Source of the DNA: Apostichopus japonicus
Taxonomy: Eukaryota > Echinodermata > Holothuroidea > Aspidochirotida > Stichopodidae
Direction of reading: 5' to 3'
DNA length: 64,000 bases
Assembly (NCBI RefSeq): GCF_037975245.1
Contig: NC_092579.1
Location: 14,766,178 to 14,830,177, forward strand
Below the pieces are notes generated by a model that worked only from the letters and a program-made list of their open reading frames with translations, was not told where the DNA came from and did no database searches. This document shows, one piece after another, positions 23,001-33,887 of this stretch. How positions within the stretch are numbered: the stretch's first letter is position 1; each line of letters begins with the position of its first letter. The position numbers and the translations under genes are program-made.

Positions 23001-25477
23001 TTTTAGTATTTCTTGCAAGTCACATGACTCACAACATACACTTTTCTACTTCAAATTATATATACATGTATTATAAGATATAACAAAAAGCAATAAAATA
23101 AATTAATAAAATAAGTGTACATCTTGCAAAGCATTTTCCAGTTTGAGTTTCTTCTGTTTTAATTCCTTCATCTCATTATCATGCTTTTCCCTCAGGGTAT
23201 CTTTTGACGATTTCAAATTTGACAGCTCCTCTGATAACTTCCCGTCTCTGTTAACGAGGACGGTTAGCTTGTTTCTCAGATCTTCGACTTGCTCCTCCAA
23301 CAACTGTAAAGGAGAGGACATAGAAACAGCATAGGTGAAAATTCTGCTCACAACAAAATCGTTGGCTATTAGAGCTTAGAAATAAAGGAGACAAAAAAAA
23401 AAACCCACCATCATCACTGGTCTATGTGATCAAGATTAGTGCGATAAATAACTTCAACAAACAGAGAAGAAGAAAAATCTCTTTCCATTTGGGAGATATC
23501 ACAGGTTTAATATTCCATCACCCAGATCCTGATGTTCAAGTAAGAATCATAAAGCTGTTTATCTTTTAATAGAATCTTCCACAATCCAGTAGTACCATAA
23601 TAAATAAAAAAATAAGGAAAGATAAGGTGTCTCAAAGCACAGTCTGCTGGTCAACCAAAATCGCACAAGAAATGACATACTCTAATTTGCAAAAGATTGC
23701 AAAAATGGAAAATAGGAAATCTTACACTAAATTTGAAAGATCTATGGAAACTTTCCTGTTATGGAATAAGTGGTTTGCATCCCTCCTGTCGAATGGAGGA
23801 GGTTGGTCATAACCATATAGAGATGCCGGTTTTAGGTTTAGATGGATTCCATTTATGCGTGAGGATTACACGTTTTTGTTAAATTCAAAATAATGCAAAG
23901 TAACAGTTCAACACATAAAGAAGCTAAGGGATGAATTAATTTAGATTCAAAGATGATCAAAGGCCATCTACAGTAAAGAAATGTTTCTTTATTAATTCTC
24001 ACTAAAACGAACTCACTGTCTTCTCTTGCAACTCCTTGCTGTGGTCCTTCTCCGTGTCAATTCTCGCACGTTTTGCTGAACCCTTCAGAACGTTCAACTC
24101 ACTTTCTAGTTTAGCTATGCGACTCTGATTCAAAAATCTCTCCCCAGCTTGCTCTCGAGCCAGTTGCTCTTGTCTGCTTTTCTCTGTTCAGGATAAATGA
24201 AGAGCAAAATTATCATTCTTGCAAGAAGACATCTAATGCACAGAAAATCATAGCATAGATCACCACAAAATTACTTTTTACTGTGTTACAATTTTTTTTA
24301 CTGTCACAAAGTATTAAATATGGAAATAACTGGACGGTACTAGTTCAAGACAGTTATCGGCAATTAAATGACATCTCTTTAGCAGATATGTTCTTTCAAT
24401 TTCAAAGACAGAAATAGATTATTGACTAAATGCACTGGTATATTTACAGTGCACCAAATTCCACCACTCAAAGTCATTGTCTCATTTCATTAAGTGTTCA
24501 AAAAACAGCTTCATAAGAGAGTCTGAGGTGGAAACTGTAAAGTGTTGTGTATTTAATCAATTGTATAATTAGTCATTAGATTTAAATATTACTCCATGTT
24601 ATCTCCTACTCTGCTGGTACTTTTTTAAGAGGGTGTGACCTATCATGACTCATTATTGTACTGTATTGAATTGTTCATGAAGAACAAAGAATAAACAGAG
24701 GTGTTTCAGCCAGAGAAGAATAAACATCACAATATTCTACTTAATAGTGATAATCGTTGTGTTACTTTTCCGTCCTCGGTTACTTGTGCTACAAACACAA
24801 CTTAGGTTTCATCAAAATGCATGGAACACCAGTTTTAACACATCAGGCGTTCTTAAATCCAGCCTCTAAAAAACTTCAATCTGGTCAGCTAAGAAATTGA
24901 CTCACAATGTTGTACTGTACTAATCCATAGAATGGGGACCCTTCAGCATGCACATTGCTCAAGCTACAGGAGGTGAAGAATAATTGGCACTTTCCTCCAA
25001 CTAATTTTTCTCTCTGGCCCTGGGAAATTATAATGTTTCTCTTGGGCCCTGGTAAATAACAAATTGAGAACCCTTGTAGGAGGAAGCGGAAATAGTTCGT
25101 TGTTTAAAAGCAAGAGACAAAAATTCCAGGAAACTCCCCCCAAAAGAGAAGGAAATTACATCATGATCATGACCATAGAAACAGTTACCAAACATACAGT
25201 AAGTTCACAATGGATTGCATCTAGTATTAAACTGCAACCAGCTACATAAAACAATGTTTACAAGGGTATGCAGTGCTCAAAGCATAACTTAATCACCTTT
25301 TTGATTTGTCAAGTCATCCAAACCTACTGTAGGTCTAAACCTCTAAATGCTTAAAAGATGTAGCAATGTTATTAACTGAAGCACAACTGAAAGTTTCTTA
25401 CCAAATTTATTTGACAGGAAAGTGTTGAATTCACCCATCATGTTTAGAACAACAGTATTTTCTTCCGGCAGATCCAT
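10859..25477 (-). CDS. MAD1L1: Mitotic spindle assembly checkpoint protein MAD1 (MAD1L1 orthologue), 12 exons
   Basis: Exons in transcript order: 25402-25477, 24017-24183, 23121-23303, 22567-22613, 21885-21956, 19661-19742, 18267-18397, 17606-17720, 16705-16863, 16241-16454, 13814-14004, 10859-11032. All introns are GT-AG, phases close at every join, and the total is 1611 nt (536 aa). MAD1 holds MAD2 at unattached kinetochores. Seen here: an N-terminus [17 protein letters not shown], a long heptad coiled coil, the Mad2-interaction motif KVLTFSSNP (353-361), GQRLKEVF with the RLK triplet (430-432), and the RWD-like C-terminal domain ([38 protein letters not shown]). Vertebrate MAD1L1 is about 718 aa. 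The deficit falls mainly between exons 8 and 9. A splice-acceptor-like CTACAG 10 bp before the ATG suggests an upstream non-coding exon. Confidence 0.94.
11198..12517. repeat. 31-bp minisatellite, about 43 copies, in MAD1L1 last intron
   Basis: The tandem unit is 31 bp and contains TATCTTAATATGTGGAAA followed by ATAGTTAT. Copies differ mainly at a few positions (T/C in ATTTG/ATCTG; TAATATG/TAACATG/TAAAATG). The mix of variants along the array suggests repeated local duplication. The array starts about 165 bp from the final exon's acceptor. Confidence 0.95.
12951..13795. repeat. 146-bp tandem repeat built of two ~73-bp halves, about 5.7 copies
   Basis: The alternating halves contain CAAACCTCATTCCTGCTCT and CAAATCTAATTCCTGCTCT, each followed by AAACAGGGTA(T/C)CAGGTAT. 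The period is 146 bp (for example 12958 and 13104). The last unit runs up to the MAD1L1 exon at 13814-14004, whose 3' end shares the CCTGAAGAG...CAG...ATCT pattern with the units. Confidence 0.93.
13814..14004 (-). CDS. MAD1L1: MAD1L1 exon with RLK motif and start of C-terminal domain
   Basis: Encodes [20 protein letters not shown], then [14 protein letters not shown] and [17 protein letters not shown]. The RLK triplet lies at predicted residues 430-432; in vertebrate MAD1 it contributes to Bub1/kinetochore binding. The donor is CAGG|GTAAGT at 13814/13813. Confidence 0.94.
15026..16254. repeat. 20-bp minisatellite (~60 copies) derived from a MAD1L1 exon/intron junction
   Basis: The unit is GACTAACCATAGACTTCTTT with variants. 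The array merges into the 3' end of the MAD1L1 exon at 16241: the real junction on the plus strand, TTTGACTCACCATCGAATTC, is a near-match to array units such as TTTGACTAACCATCGACTTC. On the minus strand each unit therefore carries a weak splice-donor-like string (GATG|GTTAGT). Confidence 0.92.
16241..16454 (-). CDS. MAD1L1: MAD1L1 exon carrying the Mad2-interaction motif
   Basis: Begins [17 protein letters not shown], which aligns with the vertebrate MAD1L1 region that threads through closed MAD2 (consensus K-phi-phi-x-phi-x-x-x-P). It continues as coiled coil to SKEFD. Donor GATG|GTGAGT (16241/16240) was chosen over GTAAAG 13 nt upstream because it keeps phase and restores the conserved SKE..ELKK junction. 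Confidence 0.94.
18141..18566. other. MAD1L1 exon 7 and flanking intron with a poly-G run
   Basis: Exon 18267-18397 encodes [17 protein letters not shown] and [17 protein letters not shown], matching the vertebrate MAD1 coiled coil. Intronic sequence around 18547-18562 is a G-rich run. No other feature is seen. Confidence 0.6.
19848..21402. repeat. 19-bp minisatellite (~80 copies) with higher-order structure, in MAD1L1 intron 5
   Basis: The base unit is about GTAAACTGTGGAGTACTGT. In 19960-20400 five larger blocks of about 80-110 bp repeat as sets (including ACTATGTACTATGTAAACTA and GGAGCATTATGTAAACTG), so the array has a higher-order layer at one end and simple units at the other. Long frames through it (for example 21127-21424, minus) are artefacts of the repeat. 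Confidence 0.95.
25402..25477 (-). CDS. MAD1L1: MAD1L1 first coding exon
   Basis: ATG at 25477 in the context AAACATGG. The exon encodes [17 protein letters not shown] and on to NKF, ending phase 1 at donor TTTG|GTAAGA (25402/25401). The vertebrate protein starts with a similar short acidic stretch (MEDLGENTMVL). Confidence 0.85.
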
Positions 25478-26020
25478 GTTTGCTGTTCTGTAGAATGTTC
25501 AAAGTTTCATAGGAAATAATTGGTACCAGTTATAATTAATTGATACCAGTGACATGTCAATGTTCATACAGACCTTGTACAGAGATATCTAATAGCCACA
25601 TAATTCTTGTTATTCAGCATCAATTGAAAAGGCATTGTATGTATTGCAATTTCAAACTTTCTTCAAATCAATACAGTACCTCTGTTGTTTAAGAACAGAC
25701 ACAATTCCACTTTGCAATTTTTGTATCAAAACATATAGGCCTAGGCTAAAATATAAAAATAATATCTGTTTCTCCTCAGAAATCAACCTCATGAATTTCA
25801 CATTCATTCCACTTATTATAGTATACTGTGTTGCAATATGTATGGTGAACCCCTCAACAGTACTTCTACCGACAGGTGTTTGGCCTTGCTAAACTTAAAT
25901 TTCTAAATTACTGTAGGTCAAACAGATAGGCATGTCCATTAGATCTAGCATAACTTAGTAAAGTTGAGTTTAGTTCTATCATCTATGCCCATATTATTTC
26001 GTGTAAAACTAAAAGTAAGT

Positions 26021-26062
26021 GGGCCTGACGTTTTGATCCTAGCAGAATCTTCTTCAGAGGCG
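26021..26062 (-). repeat. Hammerhead-like / Penelope-type repeat motif, copy C
   Basis: On the minus strand: CCTCTGAAGAAGATTCTGCT, then AGGATCAAAACGTCAGGCCC. Helix-I-like GCCT/AGGC pairing is kept, but the GAAA box is AAAA and the hairpin has one mismatch. Confidence 0.55.
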
Positions 26063-26194
26063 AAATATATTATTTTGTTAAAGACAAAGTGTATTGTGAT
26101 TGTGAAGGCCCACAGTACCTACCCAGCTATAGGCCTGCTGTAGGTAGAGGCCATAGTATTAGTAGTACAACTAGTAGTACTAGTAGAACTAGCC

Positions 26195-26963
26195 GGGTAC
26201 CGTTATTCTCCGCACACGTTACTTTCCGCTGAAACAAAACGGTGTTTTCCGCACACAAATTTGTCAGCGGAAAACAACGTTTTTTTCAGCGGAAAGTACC
26301 GTTTTTTTTGGGAGGAGCAAAATGGCTTACTGAAATGATTAGGCACATGGAAGGATTTAGGAGGATGGAGAAAATAGAATTTGACTTTAGCAGGATAAAA
26401 TGTAGCTCCAAGACTAGATTATTATTAGGATAGCTTGGGTTGTAGCTTAGGCTGTAAGCACTAGATTAGGCTGTAAGCACAAGTTTAATTTTAGTTAAAC
26501 AGCGCCACCTTATTTTGTTGTAGTTTTCGATATGGCGTGAAGGTGAAAAAAGGTGAGCTGCCATGACGATTTGGTCTCGCTAAGTTTCATCCTTTAGGGG
26601 GCGGGCGGGGGGGGGAGGATGGGGTGTCTTTTGTGATATTTTAACATTAACAAGAACAGAGTACAGAGTGAGAATATATAGGGCTATATAATATTATGCC
26701 TCATACTTCTTTAAGTAATCCCTAATTACAAACACCCTAAGCCTCCTGTAAATTATAAGCAGCATAACTGTTCTGACATAAACTCTGTCATAACCATCCT
26801 TATCGACGTTCTTTGATACTTTCTCATGTTATTTTCATCATCCTGAATTTGGTATCCTTAAAGTGAGAAAGAATATAGTGTACAGGTAAGTGGAAACACA
26901 CAAGAATTTTTTCAGCGGAAAGTAATGTGCGGAAATTACCGTGTGCGGAGAACAACTGAAACC
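26195..26963. mobile_element. TIR element with 9-bp target duplication
   Basis: The left end is GGGTACCGTTATTCTCCGC; the right end, reverse complemented, is GGTTTCAGTTGTTCTCCGC. Both are followed by CACACG and, further in, TTACTTTCCGCTGAAA. It is flanked by a perfect GAACTAGCC duplication (26186-26194 and 26964-26972). No ORF is seen. A 9-bp duplication points to a Mutator-like family, but an 8-bp hAT reading is not excluded. Confidence 0.82.
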
Positions 26964-26972
26964 GAACTAGCC

Positions 26973-28503
26973 TAGGCCTAGTAGAAGTCTAGCCTAGGTG
27001 AAGTACTACTGAAATGTAGACCTAGACCTTTGACACCCGACAATTAAATGTTTGGCATGAATGTATAAATGTAGCCTTAAATAAGTTGTTGTGTACCCTA
27101 AGGCTATAGTGGGCTTGGCCTCGGCCTATCTGTTACTCAGTACTATTGTCGCTGGTGTAGCCTATGTTAACTGAGCCTAGGCCTGTAACTGTTAGTGTTA
27201 CGTTATGTTACTGATCGTTTCCTTAGTCCTAAAGTTAGATTTAGCACGGTGAACATAGGCTACCCATCTAAGCTATGCACCGATATTTTATTCATTTGCT
27301 CCTAAGCATGTGGTAAACGGATCAACCGGAATTACTTTACTGACAGGTAAGTTCTGCGGCAAGACGTGATAATACAGGGATGGCCAGGCGTTAGATCTAG
27401 CACACGGCAGTCAGGTTAGAACTTTTTTACTGTTACTACAGTGTTAGGACATTATCAAATAGCCCGTGAAAATTATACTCAGGGTTTACCATGCCGTTTA
27501 GCATTTATGTTCCATATCAATATGATTATTTGTTTATATTGATAGCGCATGTATAATCAACGTTAGCGTAAACTATAACTAACGGGGCTCCACCACAGAA
27601 ATTTATACATTTTTTAAGTTTCGACAACTGTTTTACCAGCTGCTAAATGCCCATGAAATGTAATTCATTTCAACAAGTATATATCTTTCCACAAAATGCG
27701 AGCTAATCTAGTGCATCAAGTGTTTTTATGTGTAAAAATGAGGGATACTTTGAATTTAAGATCAGGATGTCGTCGAAACCGCGCTACTATAATGTAGGCA
27801 CCCTTTGTGCGAGTATTGTTTTAGTGTACCAAGATGGCGCGAGCGACCTTCAAATAGCTGCAATGCGTATTGTTGTCAGCAGTTGCGATATGGTTTCTTA
27901 TGTATTGATTTCTGTGGGCTCCACAGCGGTTTTGCTTTTCAAAACCCCTCACAGAAGTGTGTTTGTATCTATGACTGAGCTGCCAACTAGAACAATGACT
28001 TATAAATTAATGCGAATACGAATTTCGAGATTAAAGGGACGCTTTCAACGCTCCAAATGTAACGGATCGTGCTTGCCAATGTGTAGTAATAAATAAATGC
28101 ATATTTACGCACGGTTATGTAACAATTTGAAGGGAGATTCGATCAACATGCTGCAGCGTGTATATCCGCTGAGCTGTTTCATGCAGATGCATGCACTGGC
28201 GAAGTATGCCTACTTGTTGCTGTGGCTAAGATTTCCACCTGATGAGGGTACATCCTAAATAGGCCTACATAGAAAGCTCTTCGGAGTCCGTAGTCAGAAG
28301 ACCTAAACAGAAAAATTCAAGCGCGGTAAAGAAACATATGCAGAGTCCAAGCTCAAACCAGTAGTTTTTGGTGATCATCGAACCTCACAATAATGATAAG
28401 CTTATACAAATCTCCATGTCTCATTGGAATTGGGTGATTGTAGTGCGCAACAAGGGGCACGGGTCCTCGATGAAGCTGACAACAACCACTACCGACCTTC
28501 TTA
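26973..28503. other. Intergenic upstream of MAD1L1-like gene
   Basis: Probably contains the MAD1L1 promoter and any 5' non-coding exon, but I cannot place a start site. The open frame at 27728-28096 shows no domain. Confidence 0.35.
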
Positions 28504-28511
28504 TATTGAGC

Positions 28512-30025
28512 CAGGGACGTAGCCAGGGGGGAGCAGGGGGAGCGACCGCTCCCCCCCTTTCAGTGTCGATTTTTTTTTTAACTGTTGTTTTTTAGCATGG
28601 TATTTTGTCAGTGCTCTTTTGATCTTGAATACTCGTCAGCTCCGTTCACTCGATTGTAATCGTAGTAACATTCACGCCGACTGATTCAACAACTTACTTA
28701 GTTTGGCAGATGCAATTAGCTAAATTAAGCTTATAGCCAATTACAAGCCTACAGTTGGCCACTGCGTAATAAAATACATATTGCCTACCTAACCGCACTC
28801 TATGGAATGTCACGAACTGTATGCACAACAACGTCGACAACGTTCATTCTATGAGTCGTCCTAAGTTGTTGCACGAACAGCATGTTATGAAGCTAAGCTA
28901 GCAATCGTACGTGATACGCACTTCCTATAATAATTATTACACTGCTAATACACTGCGATAACGATATTTGTTTTTAGGCCACTGCATATCTGGCTATATT
29001 ACAAAATATGAAAGTTTATATTGTCCATCAGTTAAGTTTGTCAAATGTATTATAGTCCAGACATTGGACAATAAACAAGAATCATCCTACTGGAAAAATT
29101 GTAAAAGAGCACTACGTTTGTCTTTCTGATATATTATGTAAAAGAACATGTAAAAGAATTCAAACAAGAAACAAAATCTGCTGATAATGATATCATATGA
29201 TCAGGGCGTAGCCAGTATGTAGCACTGTAGGCCCGGGCCTACATTTTTTTGGCCAAGTTATCTCTTTTTTTTTAAAAAAACACCCATAATTCAAATCGAT
29301 AAGCTTGCTGGACGAGTTTAAGAGTCTATAGACAGGAAAAACTATTGAAATGAACGTAGCAAGAATATGGCTAAATTAGGTGACCTATTCAGGCTGTCAT
29401 CTAGGCTGTCATTTCTATCGCGTGCCGTTTCATTCAACACTCTACCCGCCGAAAAAGACTAGGATCCGATCTTTTTCAGTTTTTTAACATGTAGTTAAGA
29501 ACCCGTTTACGCAGATAATATTTCAGTTGAGAAAACAGTTGAGAAATTCAGATGGCAATCGTCGGATAGCTCTCGCCTGCTCTTATTAGGCTATTAAACA
29601 TTTACTAGCTACAGTTGTATCAAAGACAACTACTGGCTATAGTTGTATCAAAGACATTTCTGGCCTATCTTTGTTTCTACAAGTATCAGAACTTGAAAAG
29701 TAAGACTACTCTGTACATGTACCTTGTTAATTTTAATACATTATGTAGTATTGAATTACGTACTATTTTAACTCGTTTGTTTTTTGGGTTTAAAAGTGAT
29801 ATTGAATGAGGTGTCTCAAGTTAGCAAGAGGCCAAGGAACCAGAATGAACACTCGGGAAGGGCCGTTTCCGGCCATCTGGGGGCTTTGTAAAACCAAAAC
29901 TTTTCTTGTACGCTGCGCGCCAACCGATGGTGGCGCTCCGCTCAGATAGTCGTGCCTACAACTTTGAAAATCCATATCATTCGCAAAAAGTGCTCCCCCC
30001 TTTCAAATTCCTGGCTACGTCGCTG
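28512..30025. mobile_element. hAT-type non-autonomous element, 1.5 kb, with 8-bp TSD
   Basis: The ends are CAGGGACGTAGCCAGG and, reverse complemented, CAGCGACGTAGCCAGG, each followed inward by G-rich GGGGGGAGC. It is flanked by TATTGAGC at 28504-28511 and 30026-30033. No transposase is seen. A second end-like sequence CAGGGCGTAGCCAG at about 29202 has no partner and may mark a truncated nested copy. The segment around 29875-29950 is related, in reverse orientation, to the interior of the element at 31237. Confidence 0.88.
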
Positions 30026-30033
30026 TATTGAGC

Positions 30034-31228
30034 AGGAATTCGTCCTGGGAAGGTTTAAAAAAATACGGCTAAATATACTTTGGCATTCACAGTGATGTAT
30101 TAATATTGCTCACACAACGTTTAATGCAAAGAAACTTCTCTTTATCGTTTATTAATTGATGCAATGATAGCGTCTAACGCACACAACATATTTGGAGGCC
30201 AGCGGCTTGCACAATAAAAGATGAATTATATAGAAGGAGATATTTGATTGGTCTGTGTTTTGACTGAGCTGAATGTTGTCCAATCATATTTATATATACA
30301 TGTATAAAGAGTAGACAATGTCTTCTTTGATATATTGCTTGAGCCATGTTATGACGTCATAGGGTTCTCGAGAAAAGCTGTTTGAATACGGGATGAAAGT
30401 GAACTTCGCTAAGACTCGACGGCAACTTTTTTCTAAACGTTCGTTTGACGATTTGTGAGTTAGACGGAGGAGAACATAATTTTCTGCTAACCTTTATTCA
30501 TAGAGTCAAATGAACACAAAAAACCTTTCTAAAACGGATTGACCAAGAACTAGTTTACCCACAACCGTCAAAAGAACGAAAAGAATCGCTATAAAATCTG
30601 CCAAATATTAAGTTTTTTTTTTCCTACACGAAAACTTTGTTTATGTAACCAATGCTGATCAATGGTTTCAATATGCATGTGTGGCGAAAGATATGAATGG
30701 TTCATTTTTTTTATATTTTGTGAATGCATCTGACCACAGCAGAGTGAATGGTGTTATCATGAAATTGAACTGTAATGAGTGTTTTTCTTGATAGTTTTTA
30801 ACCCAATTTAGAGCATAAAACATTTTTGTGGGGGAAAGTTACATTTTGATAATATTCTAAATCCAAAGGATATTGCTAGTAAAAAAAAAAGAGAAAAAAA
30901 AGGAAAGATAAATCAACGAGAATATTATAACGGAACGATAAAGATTTTAAACTCATGTCATGACAATGATGACACCCATACCATACTGAGTGTGATCCTC
31001 TTCTAGGAATGAGGGAGGATTTGGCCTTTCAAAATTGGATACATTTCAATCCACCATGTGAACAAAATATTGAGAAGCAGCTTAGTTGTAGCAACAGAAT
31101 GATACATTTATCTATTATTTATTTTTTTGGTTTTCCTTTCTTTTTCTAAGATAAACGTTGTATTTTACGTCTTCTGTAAAGAAGGGGTTGTCCCTGTGGT
31201 CGTTGAATCGGAATTCCATGTGGAGGGC
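30034..31228. other. Intergenic, nothing recognised
   Basis: AT-rich. A CCAAT-like box, a TATATATA stretch (30270-30310) and TGACGTCA (30352) occur together, but no gene follows on either strand. Confidence 0.4.
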
Positions 31229-31236
31229 GAGGAAGG

Positions 31237-31611
31237 CAGTGGCGGAGCTAGGGGTATTGGTCAGGAAGGGCGAGAATGGTCTGTATGGGCGCTTTCGACT
31301 TTATCTAAGCGGAGCGCCACCACAGGTTGGCGCGGAGCGTACATAAATTTTTTGAGTAAAGATACTCCCTAGATCGCCGGAAATGACCTTTTCCGGGCCT
31401 TGCTAATCTGCAGATTAACGAAGAATAAATAGGTGTTATCGCCAACAAAATGTGACAAATGTCAATAGGTAGATGAGAGCGCAACAAAAAAGTAAATAAT
31501 CGCGAATAACTACAAAGTGGTGAATAGCTGAAAAGGGCGCCAGCTGTCCATTTGAGTTCTTCAGGGGGGGGGGGGCATCCGCCCCCTGACTGTATGGACG
31601 CTCCGCCACTG
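31237..31611. mobile_element. hAT-type MITE, 375 bp, with near-perfect 8-bp TSD
   Basis: The ends are CAGTGGCGGAGC and its inverse GCTCCGCCACTG. Flanks are GAGGAAGG (31229-31236) and GAGGAGGG (31612-31619), 7 of 8 identical. The interior around 31300-31345 (AAGCGGAGCGCCACC, GGTTGGCGCGGAGCGTAC) is shared, inverted, with the element at 28512-30025. Confidence 0.8.
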
Positions 31612-32070
31612 GAGGAGGGGGTCTGGGGTGCCTCGCCAAGGAAAAAAACTACCATAAGTTGTTTGTTAAATATACGCACTGAAGTAAAATGCATAGTAAG
31701 CATACAGGAAACTGAAACAAATCTAACCTACAAAACAAAAGAAAACTTATTATGATGCTCATCTAATGTTGCCAACCCCTCTCTCCCACTCATTATCTCA
31801 ACAAAAGCACAGACAGAAAAGGGAATACATTATTTACTTCGTTTTAAAGAATAAAAATAGTGATTACAAAACCACTTTAAGGCGCTATAAACTTATCATG
31901 TCTATTTGATAAAATGTTGACACGTTATAAAATGTTGATAAAATGTCGACAAGTTATACACGCAGATGTTCAAAAAATAATAAGTCATGAAGTCATCGTG
32001 AAGTCTTTCTTCAAGGAGGAATACATACATCTCTAGTCCTACATACATAAACGGCGATTTGAATAACTAA

Positions 32071-32086
32071 TATATATATATATAGG

Positions 32087-32142
<56 letters not shown>
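32071..32142. repeat. (AT)n microsatellite
   Basis: Pure TA dinucleotide run interrupted once by TAGGCCTA. Confidence 0.95.
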
Positions 32143-32143
<1 letters not shown>

Positions 32144-32722
32144 CCCTAAAGTGTACAGTACCAGGACACCGTCAAAAAACCCACCTTGGATGGACTTTCC
32201 ATTTAAAGCCACATATAAGTCTTAATGCAAATGCGTCGTTAAGGATAAATTCACCGCAGACTGGAGGGATTGATAGCAGTGCATGGAACTTGGATCGCAT
32301 CTTTTATGCAACTCATTGACAGATATATCAGAAAAGCGATAGTAACTGTGTCTCCTTTACGTACTTCAAACAATTTTTAGTATGATAGAGGGACACTTGC
32401 ATATGTCCCCCTATTCACAGTTAAGAGTACAGTACATATGTTCACATAATGTGTGCATTTATACAACTCTCCGATCGGTATACGGTTTAAGTGTGTGTGT
32501 GGCATTCATTCATTGCATGTCATAGGAAAGAATCTTATATAAAAAAGTTATAAAAAAGTTGACTGCATTATCGGCAATTTTAAGCAATTAATTTGCTCGA
32601 AATATAACCAGCTAATGTAGAACTTTCAATTGTCAGTATACACATTTTAGTAGATTATAACAACACTATTTTCCAATGTTACGGTGTGACAAAAACCCAA
32701 CTTATGGTAAAGATTTCTTGAT

Positions 32723-33879
32723 TAGAGTTCGACCTATTAAATGATAATCAGCTTTACCGAGTACCTATTAGTTTCTGTGACAATCGGGCCGATGCCTATT
32801 ACCTTTAGTGGATAAGCAGTTTTATTTTAATATTTCATTGAAAAAGATAACACAATCCCGAACGTTTGCTTCAAATTTTGCCATATGTAAGGGAAACCTT
32901 CCGATGGAACGTTGTTTAAACGATCATACACAGTAAGTCAATGGCGCTTCTCCATTGACATTACTACACGTGGGAAAACCACACACTAAAGTCCCATTGA
33001 CGTTTTCGCTGGAAATCAGACATGCTTTAGTCGGTAAGTTTAATTACTGCAAAGGTGATATTTTAGCAGGTATAGTACATTAGGTCAGGGGAAAGAAGTT
33101 GCTTCGGGTTTTTCGCAATAATATGCGTAAGAATATTTGCCTAATCAGTGATTAGTAATCACAAATGGTAATGCAGTAGAACTACCGAGGACTGTCGCCA
33201 AACATTTCTAGGGAATTTTAGGAGTATTTGGCGCCTTGATTGCATAATTTTATGGCATTTGTAGAAAATTGGGCGTATTTTCAAACTAAACAGTTATTAA
33301 GCTCAACAGTTCTCTAGCCAGACTGGCCTAATGTGCGTAGAACTCACAATGAACAAAGCGTAACGTCACTCTCACTTTCCAGTTTTCACCTAAGGTGAAA
33401 TGGCCAAAGTGGTTTAAAAGTATATTGATTTGGTTTTACATTTACTCGAAACAATTAATCTTTCATATCAATCTTTAATATTAAACCAGATAACAGGAGG
33501 TTTCGTTAGATGCAAGAAGCGAAGTGAAAAAAAGAATAATAACGTCGTCTCTCTAAGCTTATCGCGAGTATACTGTATGATGTTAACTGCTAAAACTGGA
33601 TAGTATATCGAACAGCATTAGTACAAACTCGCGTGAGGGACTTGCGATACCGCTTCACGGTAGATTAGCGCACCTTCCCCGGCTATGAATAGCGCTGAAT
33701 CGAACTTCTCCCGTTGTAGTTGTGGAGAATCAAAAGCGCGTAAAATACAATCCTTGATGTGGAACTTAATAATCGGTTCCAAATCATCGGTAGCGCAATG
33801 GATTTTGCCGATGCCGGTTACTGATTGTCTGATAATCGGCCCGATGCCGATTATCTAACCTATTATCGGTCGAACACTA
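32723..33879. mobile_element. hAT-type non-autonomous element, 1.16 kb, with perfect 8-bp TSD
   Basis: The left end TAGAGTTCGACC and the right end, reverse complemented, TAGTGTTCGACC continue into AATAATCGG-like and GGCATCGGGCCGAT blocks near both ends (32785-32800 and 33805-33860). Flanks are TTCTTGAT at 32715-32722 and 33880-33887. The TAGTGTTCGACCG terminus is of a kind seen in hAT families of many animals. No ORF is seen. Confidence 0.85.
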
Positions 33880-33887
33880 TTCTTGAT

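Noticed and set aside
27728-28096. 122-codon plus-strand frame upstream of MAD1L1
   Set aside because: No recognisable motif or family resemblance.
29202-29216. Second hAT-like end CAGGGCGTAGCCAG inside the 28512 element
   Set aside because: No matching opposite end or target duplication was found.
30270-30360. Promoter-like CCAAT, TATA and CRE combination
   Set aside because: No exon or transcript start could be supported on either side.
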